Shown: positions 1 to 9,537, numbered from the stretch's first letter. The stretch: 64,000 nt of DNA from Regnicoccus_A sp014224355 (GCF_050920705.1 NZ_CP154799.1:2170001-2234000); one strand, 5' to 3'. Notes: generated from the sequence alone by a model not told the origin. A program made the numbers and translations.

Positions 1-653
1 TATCTTTTTCGACCCCGTACTTTCCAGGTGCGCCTGGATTCTTCAACTTGGCAAAGTCCACGGGGCTGGCAGCCTGGGCCTCGATGTCCGTGAGGTCACG
101 CATGAGGCTGATTAGCGTTTCGGTTCCTTTGATCAGCAATTCGGCTTCTCTGGTGACACTGGCAATCCGCTGGCCATTGAAGGAGATGTTCACCGGCAAC
201 TTCTTCATCACGTTGAGCAAGGAGAGACCGTCCTTATCGAAGGCGGCCGCCACCAACGCACCCCTGATGGCAAGTGCACCGTTGGCTCCATTTTTCATGG
301 TGATGTTTTTGCCCAGCAGTTTGAGCACGTCCTCGCCAATGTTGCTGTTGAAAAAGCGTGAGACCAGTATCGGCTCAACATCAGCGCGAAAGACGAGTGC
401 CTCCCGCATCTTTTTCTGCTTTTCTGGATCGTTGCCACGCACGAGCAGCCGCAAGTCCTCATTGACTTTGCCGGTAGCGGCAAAGGCTTCGAGCGACTGC
501 ACCTGGAGAGTGCGCTCGAACGGCCCATAGGTAAAGAACAGTGTGCCTGCCGCCAGTGCTGGGCTGCCCATCAGGATCGGGCTGATCACGCCGGCTGATA
601 ACCCCGCTGTGACAGCAATGGTGGACCAGCGGAGCGAGCGATGAAAGGGCATA
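1..653 (-). CDS. Alpha/beta hydrolase with DUF1400 N-terminal domain (3' part beyond window)
   Basis: The reading frame is open from the ATG at 653 to the left edge, about 217 codons. Residues 1-35 form a signal peptide: a hydrophobic run around SAGVISPILM and an Ala-Leu-Ala-Ala cleavage region. Next comes FTYGPFERTLQVQSLEAF followed by ATGKVNEDL, the hallmark of DUF1400, the domain that precedes an alpha/beta hydrolase fold in many secreted cyanobacterial hydrolases. The catalytic Ser-Asp-His part would lie outside the window, so substrate and activity cannot be judged. Residues 60-200 are charged and helical as expected for this domain. This gene is the strongest taxonomic hint for a cyanobacterium. 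Confidence 0.85.
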
Positions 654-737
654 CTGTGCCAGACCATTCCCGAATATTGTACACTGCGTGTCCCGATACA
701 ATTTAGCGGCGGGGGGAAGTGATGAAGCTAAAACGAA

Positions 738-1337
738 GTCTTAGCAGCCATCGCCGGTGGATTGTCGATTGGTGTTGGCTTTGGTGTTCGAGAATTAATC
801 TCAAACTTTGTAAGCGGGCTCTGGTTACTCTTTGAGGGGTCGGTCCGCCCTGGAGATATTCTATTCCTAGAAGGAGACCCCTGCAAAGTTCGTAGCCTTG
901 GTCTAAGAGCCTCCGTGTTATGGCGCCAGCGTGATAATGCTGAACTGGTGGTTCCAAACCAGATCTTCTTCACCACGACAACCACCACGTTCACAGGTTC
1001 AGACCAGTTGCGCCGTGGAGAGGTTATTGTATCTGCAGCCTACCGTCATGATCCTGCAACAGTAATGGAGTTGCTGCTTACCACTGTCCACTCAGTGCAG
1101 AGCGTGTTGCAGGAGCCTTCTCCGTCTGTCTTCATAGCATGCTATTCGAGTTCCTCGATTGATTACAGCGTCCGATACTATGTATCTAACCCAATGGATA
1201 ATCTGTCAGTAAGCACTGCTGTTTCTGCTGCTGTATGGAAATGTTTCGCAGCCAACGATATTGAGATTCCTTTTCCCCAGAGAGTCATTCATCAGGCGAT
1301 GGGGATGCAACCCAGCTTCGGAGAGCATAGAGAATAA
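738..1337 (+). pseudogene. N-terminally truncated MscS-family mechanosensitive channel
   Basis: The frame encodes the pore helix and beta domain of a small-conductance mechanosensitive channel: GGLSIGVGFGVRELISNF is the glycine-rich TM3 region, followed by LFEGSVRPGDIL and an NAELVVPNQIFF segment of the beta domain. A full channel needs further upstream transmembrane helices, but the frame is closed by a TAA at 729-731 directly before the homologous part and there is no good start (TTG at 762 is internal to TM3). The fragment reaches a normal C-terminus near residue 195. I read it as a 5'-deleted relic; a short product from TTG could not form a normal channel. Confidence 0.8.
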
Positions 1338-1709
1338 TTTAATGATGCAAGGATGTCTAGATCAGATCTTGAACGATATGTCGCTGATGCTGCTCGAGGC
1401 CATTCTGATCCTTGCATTTAAGGTGCCATCGGGATATCGGAATGTATCGACATGGTATGCAGGCTTCTGTTCAAGTCGCTCGCGGCAGCCGCTGCTGCGG
1501 CCACTATATGTTGTGTCTCAACACGTGTTCAGCAGAGCAGCTCTCTGAGTCGCTGCTGAGGTGGGCGCCAGCCGAGGGCCGAATGCTTCCTGAGGCGATT
1601 TTAGATCGGCAGGTACCGAGCTAGCCAGCGTTTTTAGGTTAAATATAATTACTATTGCGCGCTCCAGCCACGCGACTCGTGGCGCGCAGGCATCAATAGA
1701 TGTCATGCT
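1338..1709. other. Non-coding stretch after the MscS relic
   Basis: No convincing gene on either strand; the short open frames lack start context and family resemblance. Around 1527-1553 there is a segment nearly identical to one at 44529-44556 (core CAGAGCAGCTCTCTGAG), too short to name. The last 60 bases are AT-richer and probably hold the promoter of the next gene. Confidence 0.4.
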
Positions 1710-2821
1710 ATGCAGATAAAGACACCAAAATCAATGCTTAAGCAAAGCCTCGCCTTCTTTTTCGCGGCTCTTAGCGTTGGCATCCCGATCCATACCACTG
1801 CGCAGGAATTCCCGAAGATCACGCCCCAGCTCATGGATGAGCTGAATTCAAGCCTTGATACCACGTGGCCCAACGATCCTGCCGTTCCGGACTTGCCACC
1901 CATGCCGGTGACGAATGATCCGAAGATGAATCAAGATGCGTTCTTGTGGACTCATTTCAACGACTATATCTACACGCCCAGGAAAGTCGGCGTACCCACG
2001 CCTCGGACGCGACCCGTCACAGAAAGCGACCCGCTGGAAGTCGACGTCTTCTGGTCGATGCGCAGTCCCTACAGCTACCTTGTGCTGTCACGGCTCGTCT
2101 ATTTAAACTCCAACTACAACGTCAATGTCAATATTCGGCCCGTCCTACCCGTGGCCGTACGATCCACCAAAGGTGGCAAGGGTAAGGCCGGCGGCCTGTT
2201 TGGTCTTGCTTACAAAGTCCCGGATGGGGCTTGGGATGCTCCACGACAAGGTCAGTTCCTGGGGGTACCGTTCAAGTACCCGGTGCCCGACCCCATCTGG
2301 CAGGTATGGAATCCAGGCAACAAGGTTCCGGGCCCAGACAATTGGTTGTTCACCCATCCACCGGAGAAGCAGCCCTACATCTTTTGGGTGACGCGTCTTG
2401 CCTGCTACGCCGAAAAAAAGGACTGGCGCTTGAATTTATCAACCAGGTCTCCCCCCTGATCTGGAGCGGCATCGTTCACCCGACCAACCCGGAAGCCAAA
2501 GCCGATCACCGGAAGGGGCACTGGCCGAACTACGTGGCGGAGACCATGAATCGGGTCGAGGGCCTCGATCACGACGAAGCGATTGCGTACATCCGCAAGA
2601 ATCCCGAGGAAATCGACCAGTGCTGGATCGACAATGCCGAAGGTATGGCAAAAACAGGCCATGGTGGTGTGCCCCTCATGGTCATCAATGGCGAGCCCTT
2701 CTTTGGCGGCGACCGTTTTGATCAGTTCTTCTGGAGGCTGCGGCAGAACGGCCTGACCAAGCGCACAACGCCACGGCCACCATTGGTGGAGAAGCCCAAG
2801 CATTGGCCCAGTGATCTGTGA
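1710..2821 (+). pseudogene. Secreted DsbA/HCCA-isomerase-family thioredoxin-fold protein, split by a -1 frame change
   Basis: The first frame (ATG 1710) begins with a signal peptide (KQSLAFFFAALSVGIPIHTTA) and runs through VFWSMRSPYSYLVLSRLV, the N-terminal motif of the DSBA-like/2-hydroxychromene-2-carboxylate isomerase family. At 2414-2420 the sequence A AAA AAG stands in frame; immediately afterwards homology moves to the -1 frame, which continues ALEFINQVSPLIW and ends with GGVPLMVINGEPFFGGDRF, the family's cis-Pro loop and C-terminal helix, stopping at 2821. The N-terminal motif has SPYSY rather than a CxxC, so a thiol redox role is unlikely. Either a base is missing from the A7 run (mutation or sequencing error) or the heptamer, a classic -1 slippery site, permits expression of about 370 residues. 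Confidence 0.75.
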
Positions 2822-2859
2822 GCCTTTCTGAAACAACCACCCTTCCCTGAGGTGCTCGA

Positions 2860-4140
2860 ATGAAAAGGAGCGGCTTGGATGATTCGCATGCCTCCATTCC
2901 CGCTCTCATTGCCCTGGGAGTGGGGTCGATGGTGGGCGCCGGCATCTTCGCCCTGATGGGCGAGGCGGCGGCCCTGGCAGGCAGCGGCGTGTGGATCTCC
3001 TTTGCGGTCGCCGGGATCATCGCCCTGCTCACCGGCCATTCCTTCGTGCAGCTCGGCATCCGCTATCCGTCCCGCGGCGGCGTGGTGGACTATCTGGCCC
3101 ACGCCTATGGCGCCAGTCGTTTCTCCGGCACCTTCTCGATCCTCTTCTACATCGCCCAGCTGATCGGCATGGCGATGATCGCCCTGGCCTTCGGGACTTT
3201 CCTGGCGGCGCTGCTCGGTATCGACACCCAGCTCTCCGTCTGGGAGCGGCTCCTGGGGAGTGGCCTGATCCTGGCCCTCTCGCTGCTGTCATTGATCGGC
3301 ACCAATCTGGTGGCCCAGATCCAACGCAAGGTGGTGCTCGCCAACCTGCTCCTGCTCAGCGGGTTCACATTTGCCCTGGTTCGCTATGGCGACCCCGCCC
3401 GCCTGTCGCCTGGCACCTGGCCCGGTGGCGGTGAAGTGCTGGGCAGTCTGGCTCTCACCTTCTTCGCCTTCACCGGTTTTGCCACGATCAGCAACGCCAC
3501 CGAACGCATGAGAAACCCGGCCCGTGATCTGCCGCGGGCGATGGTGGGGGCGATCGGCATTGTGATGGTGCTCTACATCGCCCTGGCCCTGGCGATCACC
3601 GGTGTGGTGACTGAAGGTCAGCTGGTGTCGAGTGGGGCGAACCTGTTGCCGATCGCGGCGCGCTCGATCTTCGGCGAGGTGGGCTTCAAGCTGCTGCTGA
3701 TCAGTGCGGTGCTCTCCACCATCACCTGCCTCAACGGCGGCCTGTTCGGCGTGACCAACATCACCTTCACCCTCGCCACCCGCCGGCAGCTGCCACAACG
3801 CTTCGAACGGCAGATCGGCGCCAGCACCCGTGGGCTGACGATTTCGGCTGCGGTGGCGATCCTGCTGCTGAATGTCTTCTCCCTCAGCACGATCGCCTCC
3901 CTGGGCGGTGCCACGTCGCTGTTTGTGTACACCCTGGTCAACCTCGGAGCTCTGCGCCTGGTTGAGAAAGGTGGCATGACAAGGGTGTGGATCGTCCTTA
4001 GCGTGGCCGCATGCCTGCTGGCGATCGCGGTGTGGATGGTGTACACGCTGAATCATGCACCTCACACACTGGGAGTCTTCATCGTTTTTCTGGTGATAGC
4101 ATTTATCATTGAAAGCATGATTCAGCGGGTGCCTCAATGA
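2860..4140 (+). CDS. APC-superfamily amino acid permease
   Basis: This 426-residue inner-membrane protein has about twelve hydrophobic segments, the normal length for APC transporters. TM1 contains GVGSMVGAGIFAL, the broken-helix substrate-binding motif, and the TM6/loop region reads FFAFTGFATISNATERMRNP, matching the family's FxGFE-like signature followed by NPxRxxPRA. It is expected to move an amino acid or amine by proton or exchange coupling; the substrate is not predictable here. The C-terminus ends in a hydrophobic helix. Its stop overlaps the next ATG by four bases (ATGA), so the two genes are probably translated together. Confidence 0.9.
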   Translation: MKRSGLDDSHASIPALIALGVGSMVGAGIFALMGEAAALAGSGVWISFAVAGIIALLTGHSFVQLGIRYPSRGGVVDYLAHAYGASRFSGTFSILFYIAQLIGMAMIALAFGTFLAALLGIDTQLSVWERLLGSGLILALSLLSLIGTNLVAQIQRKVVLANLLLLSGFTFALVRYGDPARLSPGTWPGGGEVLGSLALTFFAFTGFATISNATERMRNPARDLPRAMVGAIGIVMVLYIALALAITGVVTEGQLVSSGANLLPIAARSIFGEVGFKLLLISAVLSTITCLNGGLFGVTNITFTLATRRQLPQRFERQIGASTRGLTISAAVAILLLNVFSLSTIASLGGATSLFVYTLVNLGALRLVEKGGMTRVWIVLSVAACLLAIAVWMVYTLNHAPHTLGVFIVFLVIAFIIESMIQRVPQ

Positions 4141-4544
4141 TGAAGATCGATGGGCAATGCCATTGTGGCTACCTCAAGTACGAAGCGGACGTCGATCCTG
4201 ATCGCGTTGGCATCTGTCACTGCCTGGATTGTCAGTCGTTTTCAGGCTCCGCCTTTCGTGGTTTTGTCCCCGCGGTGGATGGCCGATTCCATCTGATCGA
4301 AGGAGAGCCGAGCCGTTACATCAAAACATCGGCCAGTGGCCAACAGAATGCCATGCTGTTCTGCCCGAACTGTGGCACCCACATCTGCTCCACAGGCGCC
4401 GAGCCAGGCTCCAAGTTCTTCGGCGTTCGTTGGGGCACCGTCACCCAACGCGGCAGCTTGCCTCCCAGAGTTCAGACCTTCTGCCGTACGGCCCATGCCT
4501 GGACATGGTCCCTCGATTCCCTCCCCAAACTTGAGACTCAGTAA
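4137..4544 (+). CDS. GFA/CENP-V family zinc-binding protein
   Basis: The 135-residue product has the complete cysteine pattern of the GFA (glutathione-dependent formaldehyde-activating enzyme-like) fold: CHCG at residues 8-11, CHCLDC at 28-33 and CPNC near residue 79, with the FRGFVP and GTHI strands between and after them. These cysteines bind zinc and, in Gfa, help glutathione S-adduct formation; most members have no proven reaction, so a specific formaldehyde role should not be assumed. It starts inside the stop codon of the permease gene and no gene follows on this strand, suggesting a two-gene operon. Confidence 0.88.
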   Translation: MMKIDGQCHCGYLKYEADVDPDRVGICHCLDCQSFSGSAFRGFVPAVDGRFHLIEGEPSRYIKTSASGQQNAMLFCPNCGTHICSTGAEPGSKFFGVRWGTVTQRGSLPPRVQTFCRTAHAWTWSLDSLPKLETQ

Positions 4545-4825
4545 CCGCTTGCCAAGGGATGAACCCAGGCACATAGAGTCCCAGATCTTATGCTTTCGCG
4601 ATCGAATCATGAGAAACTCTGATCATGGCATCTCAGGTAGCGCAAGCTTCTTCATATTTTCAACAATGAGATAATCCTGAAACATCCTTTGGTTTGGCTG
4701 CTTGCAAGATTGTTCTAGTTCAAGCCTCTAGCCGTCAATCTATCTAGCATATAATTGCCTGTTTCGGGTCATTGCTGCTCGCAAGACACATTGATTTAGC
4801 CACTCAACATGTTATTGAAGAGCGA
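4545..4825. other. AT-richer intergenic stretch
   Basis: I see no gene here. A 20-codon open frame on the minus strand (ATG near 4690) has no family resemblance and is left out. The segment separates the GFA gene from a decayed IS5 transposase and may be the outer part of that vanished element. Confidence 0.35.
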
Positions 4826-5330
4826 TCACGAACGACTCAGAGAATGGCAAGGGCAATGAGTATCTTCAGCTTGTGAGCTGCGCTGTCTAGGCCTCATGGC
4901 GATGCGGATAGTAGCCCTGCAGTCCTTAGATGTCGCGCACTTCTCCATGCCTGTGTGACTAGAGTCGTCGTAAATCGCTCCCTGCCCGCTATGGATATGA
5001 TTGGTCGGAATGTTCAGCACATGCAAGTCGTCTTTTGTGCTCACCACCGAAAGGATCATGTCAGCAGCAGCATCAACACCTAGGTGGCACCGCACCCTAA
5101 AAATTACCACTAGTTGCCCTGGGCAGTCGAGTGAATTTCAGGAACCATCTGATCCTTTCTGTTTTTCGTCGAGCTAGGAGCGTTGATGACTGTCATAACC
5201 AGAGTCGTGCCTTTCTTGAGCATCAATCCCATCACGCGTAGGCGGTGGTTCTTGGTCTCAATATTCTGCTTCGCAATCTGGTTTTGTTCCATCAGGTGAT
5301 TGTACAAACCTGTCGTACTCACCGGAGTGC
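4826..5330 (-). pseudogene. Degenerate IS5-family transposase
   Basis: Two abutting minus-strand frames preserve the middle of an IS5-type DDE transposase: VINAPSSTKN followed by PEIHSTAQGN, equivalent to the intact ATLIAAPSSTKN...PEMHQTKKGN block of the copy at 60 kb, then CHLGVDAAAD and a weakened AIYDDSSHTG where YADAGYQG should stand, and IRIAMRP. Stops and frame changes break it several times and both ends of the protein are missing. It is an old relic without recognisable terminal repeats, much more eroded than the IS5 copies at 43 and 60 kb. Confidence 0.7.
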
Positions 5331-5449
5331 TTCTGTGGTTGTTCTCATCTTTACAGTAAGTGAATTCATTGCCGAAGCCCTGTTTCTAAGTCTTCGCAAA
5401 CGCCTTTCTCTGTAAGCGCATGACACACTTGGGGCCATGTGCGTAATGA

Positions 5450-7180
5450 TCAGAAGGCTAGCTGCAGCCTTGAGCCGATGACCAATGAGCCATCATTGGA
5501 GGAGAGAAATGGGTTGAAGATGTACTGAGCATCAAATGTGAGCCGCATCGCCGGTGTGATGGCGAAGTTGTAGTAGAACTCCACGCCCTGCTCATTCTCG
5601 AAGTCCCTCGGCTCTGAGCCCGTGAGCAGACTCTTGATCCGGCTCACGTTCTGAAGACTCTCCACCGTTCCCCGCGAGAAATCCAGGTAGTACCAGCCGA
5701 AACCGAATTCGTCGTAGGGCCGGCCGGAGATCATTCCCTTGCCTCCCATCCCCAGGCTGGCGAAGCGTCGGATCAGGTTGGAGCTGTCCGGTCCGGCACC
5801 GAAGCGTGCGAACACGCCCACTCCGCGGGGTGTGTAGAAGGTGAGGTCGGGATCGAGCCGGTTCTCAGGCACTCGGTAGAAGTACTGATCGAACGTCAAC
5901 CAGAACATGGAGCCTCCATCGGAGCTGTTGAGGGCATCGCCGAAGCGAATTTCCCCATCCGCAGCGAACGAGGTAGGATCGGCAAAATCGAAACTTTCTT
6001 TCGACGACCACAGCCCGCCCACGATCAGGCTGCCGGGGAGGTCCGTCTGTCCCCAGCGATAGGTGAACTGCTGAGCAATGGTCACGTCCTTGAAGAAGTC
6101 GTCGGCGAAGTTCTCCGCCGAGCCATTCGGATCGACCGCCACGGTGACGCTCTGCAGGGACGGCGTTGCCTGCCACACAAGCCCGCCGTACCAGGTTGAC
6201 TGCCAGGGAATGAATGCCCCGAGCATCATGTTGTTGTTGAGCGCGGTGTTGTTGAACTGATATTTGCGATTCGAGGCAAAGATATTCAGGTCTGCAAAAT
6301 TGATGCCGGTTGCCTTGCCCAGGATTGCCACCAGCTTGGGTGATCCAAGCTCCTGAAACAGGTAGTACTCTGTCGGAAGAACATAGTCGCCCTCCTGCTG
6401 CACCGGAAATGTGGCCGAGTAATTCACCGGGCTGAAGGAGCCCGCTCGCACATTCGCCGAATCACCGAACTTGGAATCCACCCCGGCATGGATGAAGCCG
6501 CCCGGCCACAGGCCCATGGCCTCCGTGGAGATGGTCATGTTGAATGCCGCGGTTTCCAGCCAGTCGCCGCCGGGGTTGGTGCTGTTGCTGACGCTCTGAT
6601 AAAAGGTCGTGGCGGTGAGATCAATGAAAATTCCGTTCTCAGCCAGGCTCTTTCGCAACCCCCCCCAGTCGCCCAGCAGCTGGGTGTTGCCCCAGAAGCC
6701 GGCATCATCCACGCTGCTGGGTGCGCCGTAGGGAAACTCACTGGAGTGGAAGGTGCCGATCAGCGCCCCCAGGGCAAACAGCTGCTCCTCCTCGGCTTCG
6801 GCCTCTGCCTCGCGGGATTTCGACTCCGTGATAAGCAGGGGTTGCGAGCCCGCGAACCCTGCCAGTGGATCGAGAGGGCCGCGTGGAAGGCCCGCCGGGG
6901 CGTCGCCAGGAAAGGCCCGTTCATTCCAACTCCCCTCGATTGCCTGGCCCACCCGGCCATCGTTCGGCCCGTTCCTGAGGGGCTGCACAGGCCCACGGGG
7001 GTGTGTGATCGTCTCCAGGCAGAACCCCTTGGCTGTGGTTACGGTGCAGGCGTGGCTGCCAGAGGCCTCAACCACCTCAGGGGCGGCTATCGCCAGGGTG
7101 GGGACGTCCTGCTCTTCAGCCCATACCGGATTCGCTTCAGCCAGAGCCATAGCCAGGAGCAGGACAGGAGCAGCCTTCAC
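5450..7180 (-). CDS. Carbohydrate-selective porin, OprB family
   Basis: The 576-residue protein starts with a signal peptide (MKAAPVLLLAMALAEANPVWA) and ends in LVIGSRLQLAF, a terminal Phe typical of outer-membrane beta-barrels. The WGNTQLLGDWGGLRKSL motif with downstream NGIFIDL is the OprB entry signature, and the remainder is alternating strands with short turns (for example FNMTISTEAMGLWPGGF). OprB porins let sugars diffuse through the outer membrane. Unlike most cyanobacterial OprB relatives it has no SLH domain; residues 25-150 are instead a Pro/Glu-rich linker with a run of Glu-Ala repeats. It stands alone, with a roughly 160-base leader upstream. Confidence 0.88.
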   Translation of the reverse strand: MKAAPVLLLAMALAEANPVWAEEQDVPTLAIAAPEVVEASGSHACTVTTAKGFCLETITHPRGPVQPLRNGPNDGRVGQAIEGSWNERAFPGDAPAGLPRGPLDPLAGFAGSQPLLITESKSREAEAEAEEEQLFALGALIGTFHSSEFPYGAPSSVDDAGFWGNTQLLGDWGGLRKSLAENGIFIDLTATTFYQSVSNSTNPGGDWLETAAFNMTISTEAMGLWPGGFIHAGVDSKFGDSANVRAGSFSPVNYSATFPVQQEGDYVLPTEYYLFQELGSPKLVAILGKATGINFADLNIFASNRKYQFNNTALNNNMMLGAFIPWQSTWYGGLVWQATPSLQSVTVAVDPNGSAENFADDFFKDVTIAQQFTYRWGQTDLPGSLIVGGLWSSKESFDFADPTSFAADGEIRFGDALNSSDGGSMFWLTFDQYFYRVPENRLDPDLTFYTPRGVGVFARFGAGPDSSNLIRRFASLGMGGKGMISGRPYDEFGFGWYYLDFSRGTVESLQNVSRIKSLLTGSEPRDFENEQGVEFYYNFAITPAMRLTFDAQYIFNPFLSSNDGSLVIGSRLQLAF

Positions 7181-7347
7181 GGAATTTTTTCTTTAGATCG
7201 AAACACTGCCATGTCTCCTGTCAAGCCGACACGCCGTCCAGCCACTTTCCGAGTTGCCCCACTCTCGGCTCATCGCAATCACCCCACCGCACGCCACAGA
7301 GTCTTGCTTTGACTTGGATGACCCGAGCCTCTCCACGCTGCATCATG

Positions 7348-7480
7348 CTAGTATCGTAAATTGGTCTGTTTCCATGAAACCTGTATAGGCCGCATCTGCG
7401 AGTCCGGGATCGTCTTGAGGTAGCTGATCAGGTCAAGATCGGTTGCGGCAGAGGCGCTTTCGGACACAAGCGGGAGGCGA
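7348..7480 (-). pseudogene. Possible N-terminal stub of an ISAs1-type transposase
   Basis: A minus-strand frame contains DLDLISYLKTIPDSQMRP near its end, which resembles the opening of ISAs1/H-repeat transposases (xLIxYLxxIPDPRxRRG). Nothing further of such a protein is present and the frame stops soon afterwards at 7348. The similarity rests on about twenty residues and could be chance. The 450 bases between the porin start (7180) and the next gene otherwise hold only the porin's upstream region. Confidence 0.3.
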
Positions 7481-7632
7481 TTCCACCGGCCTCGCCCGAT
7501 GCTGACAGGAGCGGCAAGACCGCCTGCGACACACTTTGAATCAGCCCTGGGGCTGGACCCGGTTTCTGTCATGGGTGCGGCGATGCTGAGAGCTCCGACG
7601 AGAATTCGGTGACGGTTCGAGAAGGACACAAG

Positions 7633-8009
7633 ATGCCTGCCTCGAAACCTCCTGGCGGGCGGCGCCGCTACAGGCCGGATGAGCCGGAGACCTTGACCGT
7701 GCGCATGGTGCGTCCTCTCGTGGCGCCGGGTCAGGAGCGGGCGCTGCTGCACCTCGGGGAACCGCCACGCTCAGTGGAGATCAGCCTCCATTGGCTCGAG
7801 CGTTTCGGCGGCACCTTTGGCCCCCGCAGCTCCATGGAGGCGGCGAGGCGGCGATTTCAAGCCAGCACCGAGAGGTTTCTCAGGGAGGACGATCCAGCAC
7901 AAGCGGAGCGCCATGCAGACCGGGGGCAGGTGCCGGCGTGGATCGCCTACATGAGCTGCCCCATCTGTGACAAGCGCTGCACCGTCCTCCGATCCCCTCA
8001 AGGGGAGAA
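7633..8009 (+). CDS. Uncharacterised protein with a CPxCxxxC motif, 3' end cut by an IS
   Basis: I do not recognise a family. From the ATG at 7633 about 126 residues are native: a basic N-terminus (RRRYRPDEPETLTVRMVRP), a short strand-rich part (RSVEISLHWLERF), an amphipathic helix (SSMEAARRRFQASTERF) and near the end YMSCPICDKRC, a candidate zinc knuckle. The frame then runs into the terminal repeat of the IS3 element that begins at 8010 and stops inside it at 8043, so the original C-terminus is lost. It may be only a remnant of a longer gene. The other IS flank carries unrelated sequence (IS481), so the missing part was deleted. Confidence 0.45.
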
Positions 8010-8075
8010 TGGGGTTCCCCCTGTTTTGAGGACAAGTCGATAGGGGTCATGCCATGACCATCAGACTGTCCATCG

Positions 8076-8393
8076 ATGACCAACCCCACCAGAACACGGC
8101 GCCGGTTCACGGCGCAGCAGAAGGCGGAGGCCGTGGAGCTCTGTCTGCAGGAGGGCCTCTCCTGCAACACCGTGGCCGAGCGGTTGGGGCTTCCCTCCAG
8201 CAGCCTGGCCCGCTGGGTCCGCCAGGCCCGTATCGACCGCGGCCAGGGCGGAGCCCGTGATCAGGGCCTTCTCACCACTGAGGAGCGCACCGAGCTCAAC
8301 CGGCTCCGTAATGAGAACCGTGAGCTCAGGAGGGAGAAGGATTTTTTCAGGCTGGCGGCAGCGCACTTTGCCAAGGAGCAGCTGCCGCCGTGA
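8076..8393 (+). CDS. IS3-family transposase OrfA
   Basis: This 105-residue protein carries the helix-turn-helix of IS3 OrfA (FTAQQKAEAVELCLQEGLS...RLGLPSSSLARWVRQ) followed by a leucine-zipper-like coiled coil (ELNRLRNENRELRREKDFF) used for dimerisation with OrfAB. A T TTT TTC run precedes the end of the frame and orfB lies in the -1 frame, so a fusion by slippage is possible; orfB can also restart at the overlapping GTGA (8390). OrfA itself is undamaged, though its partner is broken, so it could at most act as a repressor or help other copies. Confidence 0.85.
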   Translation: MTNPTRTRRRFTAQQKAEAVELCLQEGLSCNTVAERLGLPSSSLARWVRQARIDRGQGGARDQGLLTTEERTELNRLRNENRELRREKDFFRLAAAHFAKEQLPP

Positions 8394-9294
8394 GGTTTCG
8401 CCTGATCGATGAGCTTGCTGATCGACACTCGGTGGCCTGGCTGTGCCGGCAGCTGGGGGTGGCCCGCAGCGGGTTCTATGCCTGGCGGCAGCGGCAGGAG
8501 GCGCCGGGAAAGCGGGCGGCCGAGAACGCTCGGCTCACAGCTGAGATCGAGGCAGTGTTCCGGGAGCACCGTGGTTTCTACGGATCCCCGCGGATCCACC
8601 AGGAGCTGCGCGCTGCAGGGCATCCGATCGGACGCCACCGTGTCGCCCGGCTCATGCGCCGTGCTGATCTCAGGGCCAGGACGCGCAAGCCGTTCCGGCC
8701 CTGCTCCAAGGGCAGTGGCGGGGCTGCTGGGGTGGTGGAGAACCTGCTGCAGCAGGAGTTCGCGCCGCCGGCTCCAAACCGCTGCTGGGCCGGCGACATC
8801 ACCTACATCCGCACCAGCGCCGGCTGGCGGTACCTGGCGGTGTGGATCGACCTGTTCAGCCGCCGGGTCGTCGGCTGGAAGCTGGATCGCCGTATGGATG
8901 CCGCTCTGGTGATCGAGGCTCTCAACCGAGCCCTCGGCCACCGCCAGGTGGAGCCCGAGAAGCTGCTCCTCCATACAGATCAGGGCAGTACCGGGCCACC
9001 GACTACCGCGATCTGCTCAGAGAACAGAAGATCGTCTGCAGCATGTCCGCCAAAGGATGCTGCTGGGACAACGCCGTGGTGGAGAGCTTCTTCTCCACCC
9101 TCAAGCTGGAGTTGGACCTCGATGACAATCGAGAGGAGCTGATCTCTCCCCAGCAACTCCAGCGTGATCTGGCCTTCTGGATCGAGGGTTACTACAACCG
9201 CGAACGGCGCCATTCAACGATCGGTTACCTCAGCCCGATCGACTGTGAGCAGAGGTTCATCGCGACCTCTACACTCACTCCTGTGAACCCCTGA
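8390..9294 (+). pseudogene. IS3-family transposase OrfB, 4-base deletion
   Basis: The frame begins at GTG 8390 with the usual HTH_21 region (FYGSPRIHQELRAAG), then the DDE integrase core: first Asp in WAGDITYI, second Asp in LLHTDQGS. Right after this the frame is lost, and homology resumes in another frame as YRATDYRDLL, the Glu in DNAVVESFF, and the C-terminus EGYYNRERRHSTIGYLSPIDCEQ. The DNA reads GGCAGTACCGG where GGCAGTCAGTACCGG would keep the frame, so one CAGT of a tandem pair is missing. All three acidic residues are present but not in one frame, so the copy is dead unless complemented. Confidence 0.85.
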
Positions 9295-9323
9295 TCAGGG
9301 TCCACGGAATCGGGGGAACCCCA

Positions 9324-9480
9324 TTGTTGCCGTGACCACCACTTGCGGGCGGTGCGCTCACTGAACCCGTGGTCAGCGGCCAGTTGAGCGAGGCTCCTGC
9401 CCTCATCGAGATGCTGCCGAATCAGGCGCTCCCGACCAATCGGTGTCAGCCGGAGCAACCTGGTGGTACTACACAGTTAG
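9324..9480 (-). pseudogene. IS481-family transposase, N-terminal stub
   Basis: From TTG at 9458 the minus strand encodes LRLTPIGRERLIRQHLDEG then RSLAQLAADHGFSERTARKW, the first helix-turn-helix of IS481 transposases. Homology ends at 9324 where the IS3 element abuts. A GTGTAGTACC-like string just upstream (about 9466-9475) may be the IS481 terminal repeat. The rest of the IS481 is not on the far side of the IS3 copy, so it has been deleted. Confidence 0.7.
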
Positions 9481-9537
9481 GGGGCAGCTTCCGGCATCGT
9501 CAGTATGATCAGCATTGCTGACCCCTAGGATCAGCCT

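Larger units (their letters stand above)
8010..9323 (+). mobile_element. IS3-family element, two-ORF type, inactive copy
   Basis: Imperfect terminal inverted repeats delimit 1.31 kb: the left end reads TGGGGTTCCCCC then TGTTTTGAGGAC, and the right end on the reverse strand reads TGGGGTTCCCCC then GATTCCGTGGAC. Between them lie orfA and a damaged orfB. I see no target duplication: the left flank belongs to an unknown gene and the right flank to an IS481 transposase, which points to a deletion after insertion. Relics of the same IS sit at 9812-9840 and 27394-27565. Confidence 0.85.

Noticed and set aside
48..530. 160-codon open frame on the plus strand
   Set aside because: It is antisense to the DUF1400 hydrolase, whose signal peptide and family motif fix the minus strand as coding.
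1527..1553. Shared 26-base string with 44529-44556 (core CAGAGCAGCTCTCTGAG)
   Set aside because: Too short, partly self-complementary, and without any neighbouring feature in common; could be an old IS trace but cannot be supported.
3289..4137. 282-codon minus-strand frame
   Set aside because: Mirror of the APC permease; composition rich in His, Gln and Arg as typical of antisense frames in high-GC DNA.
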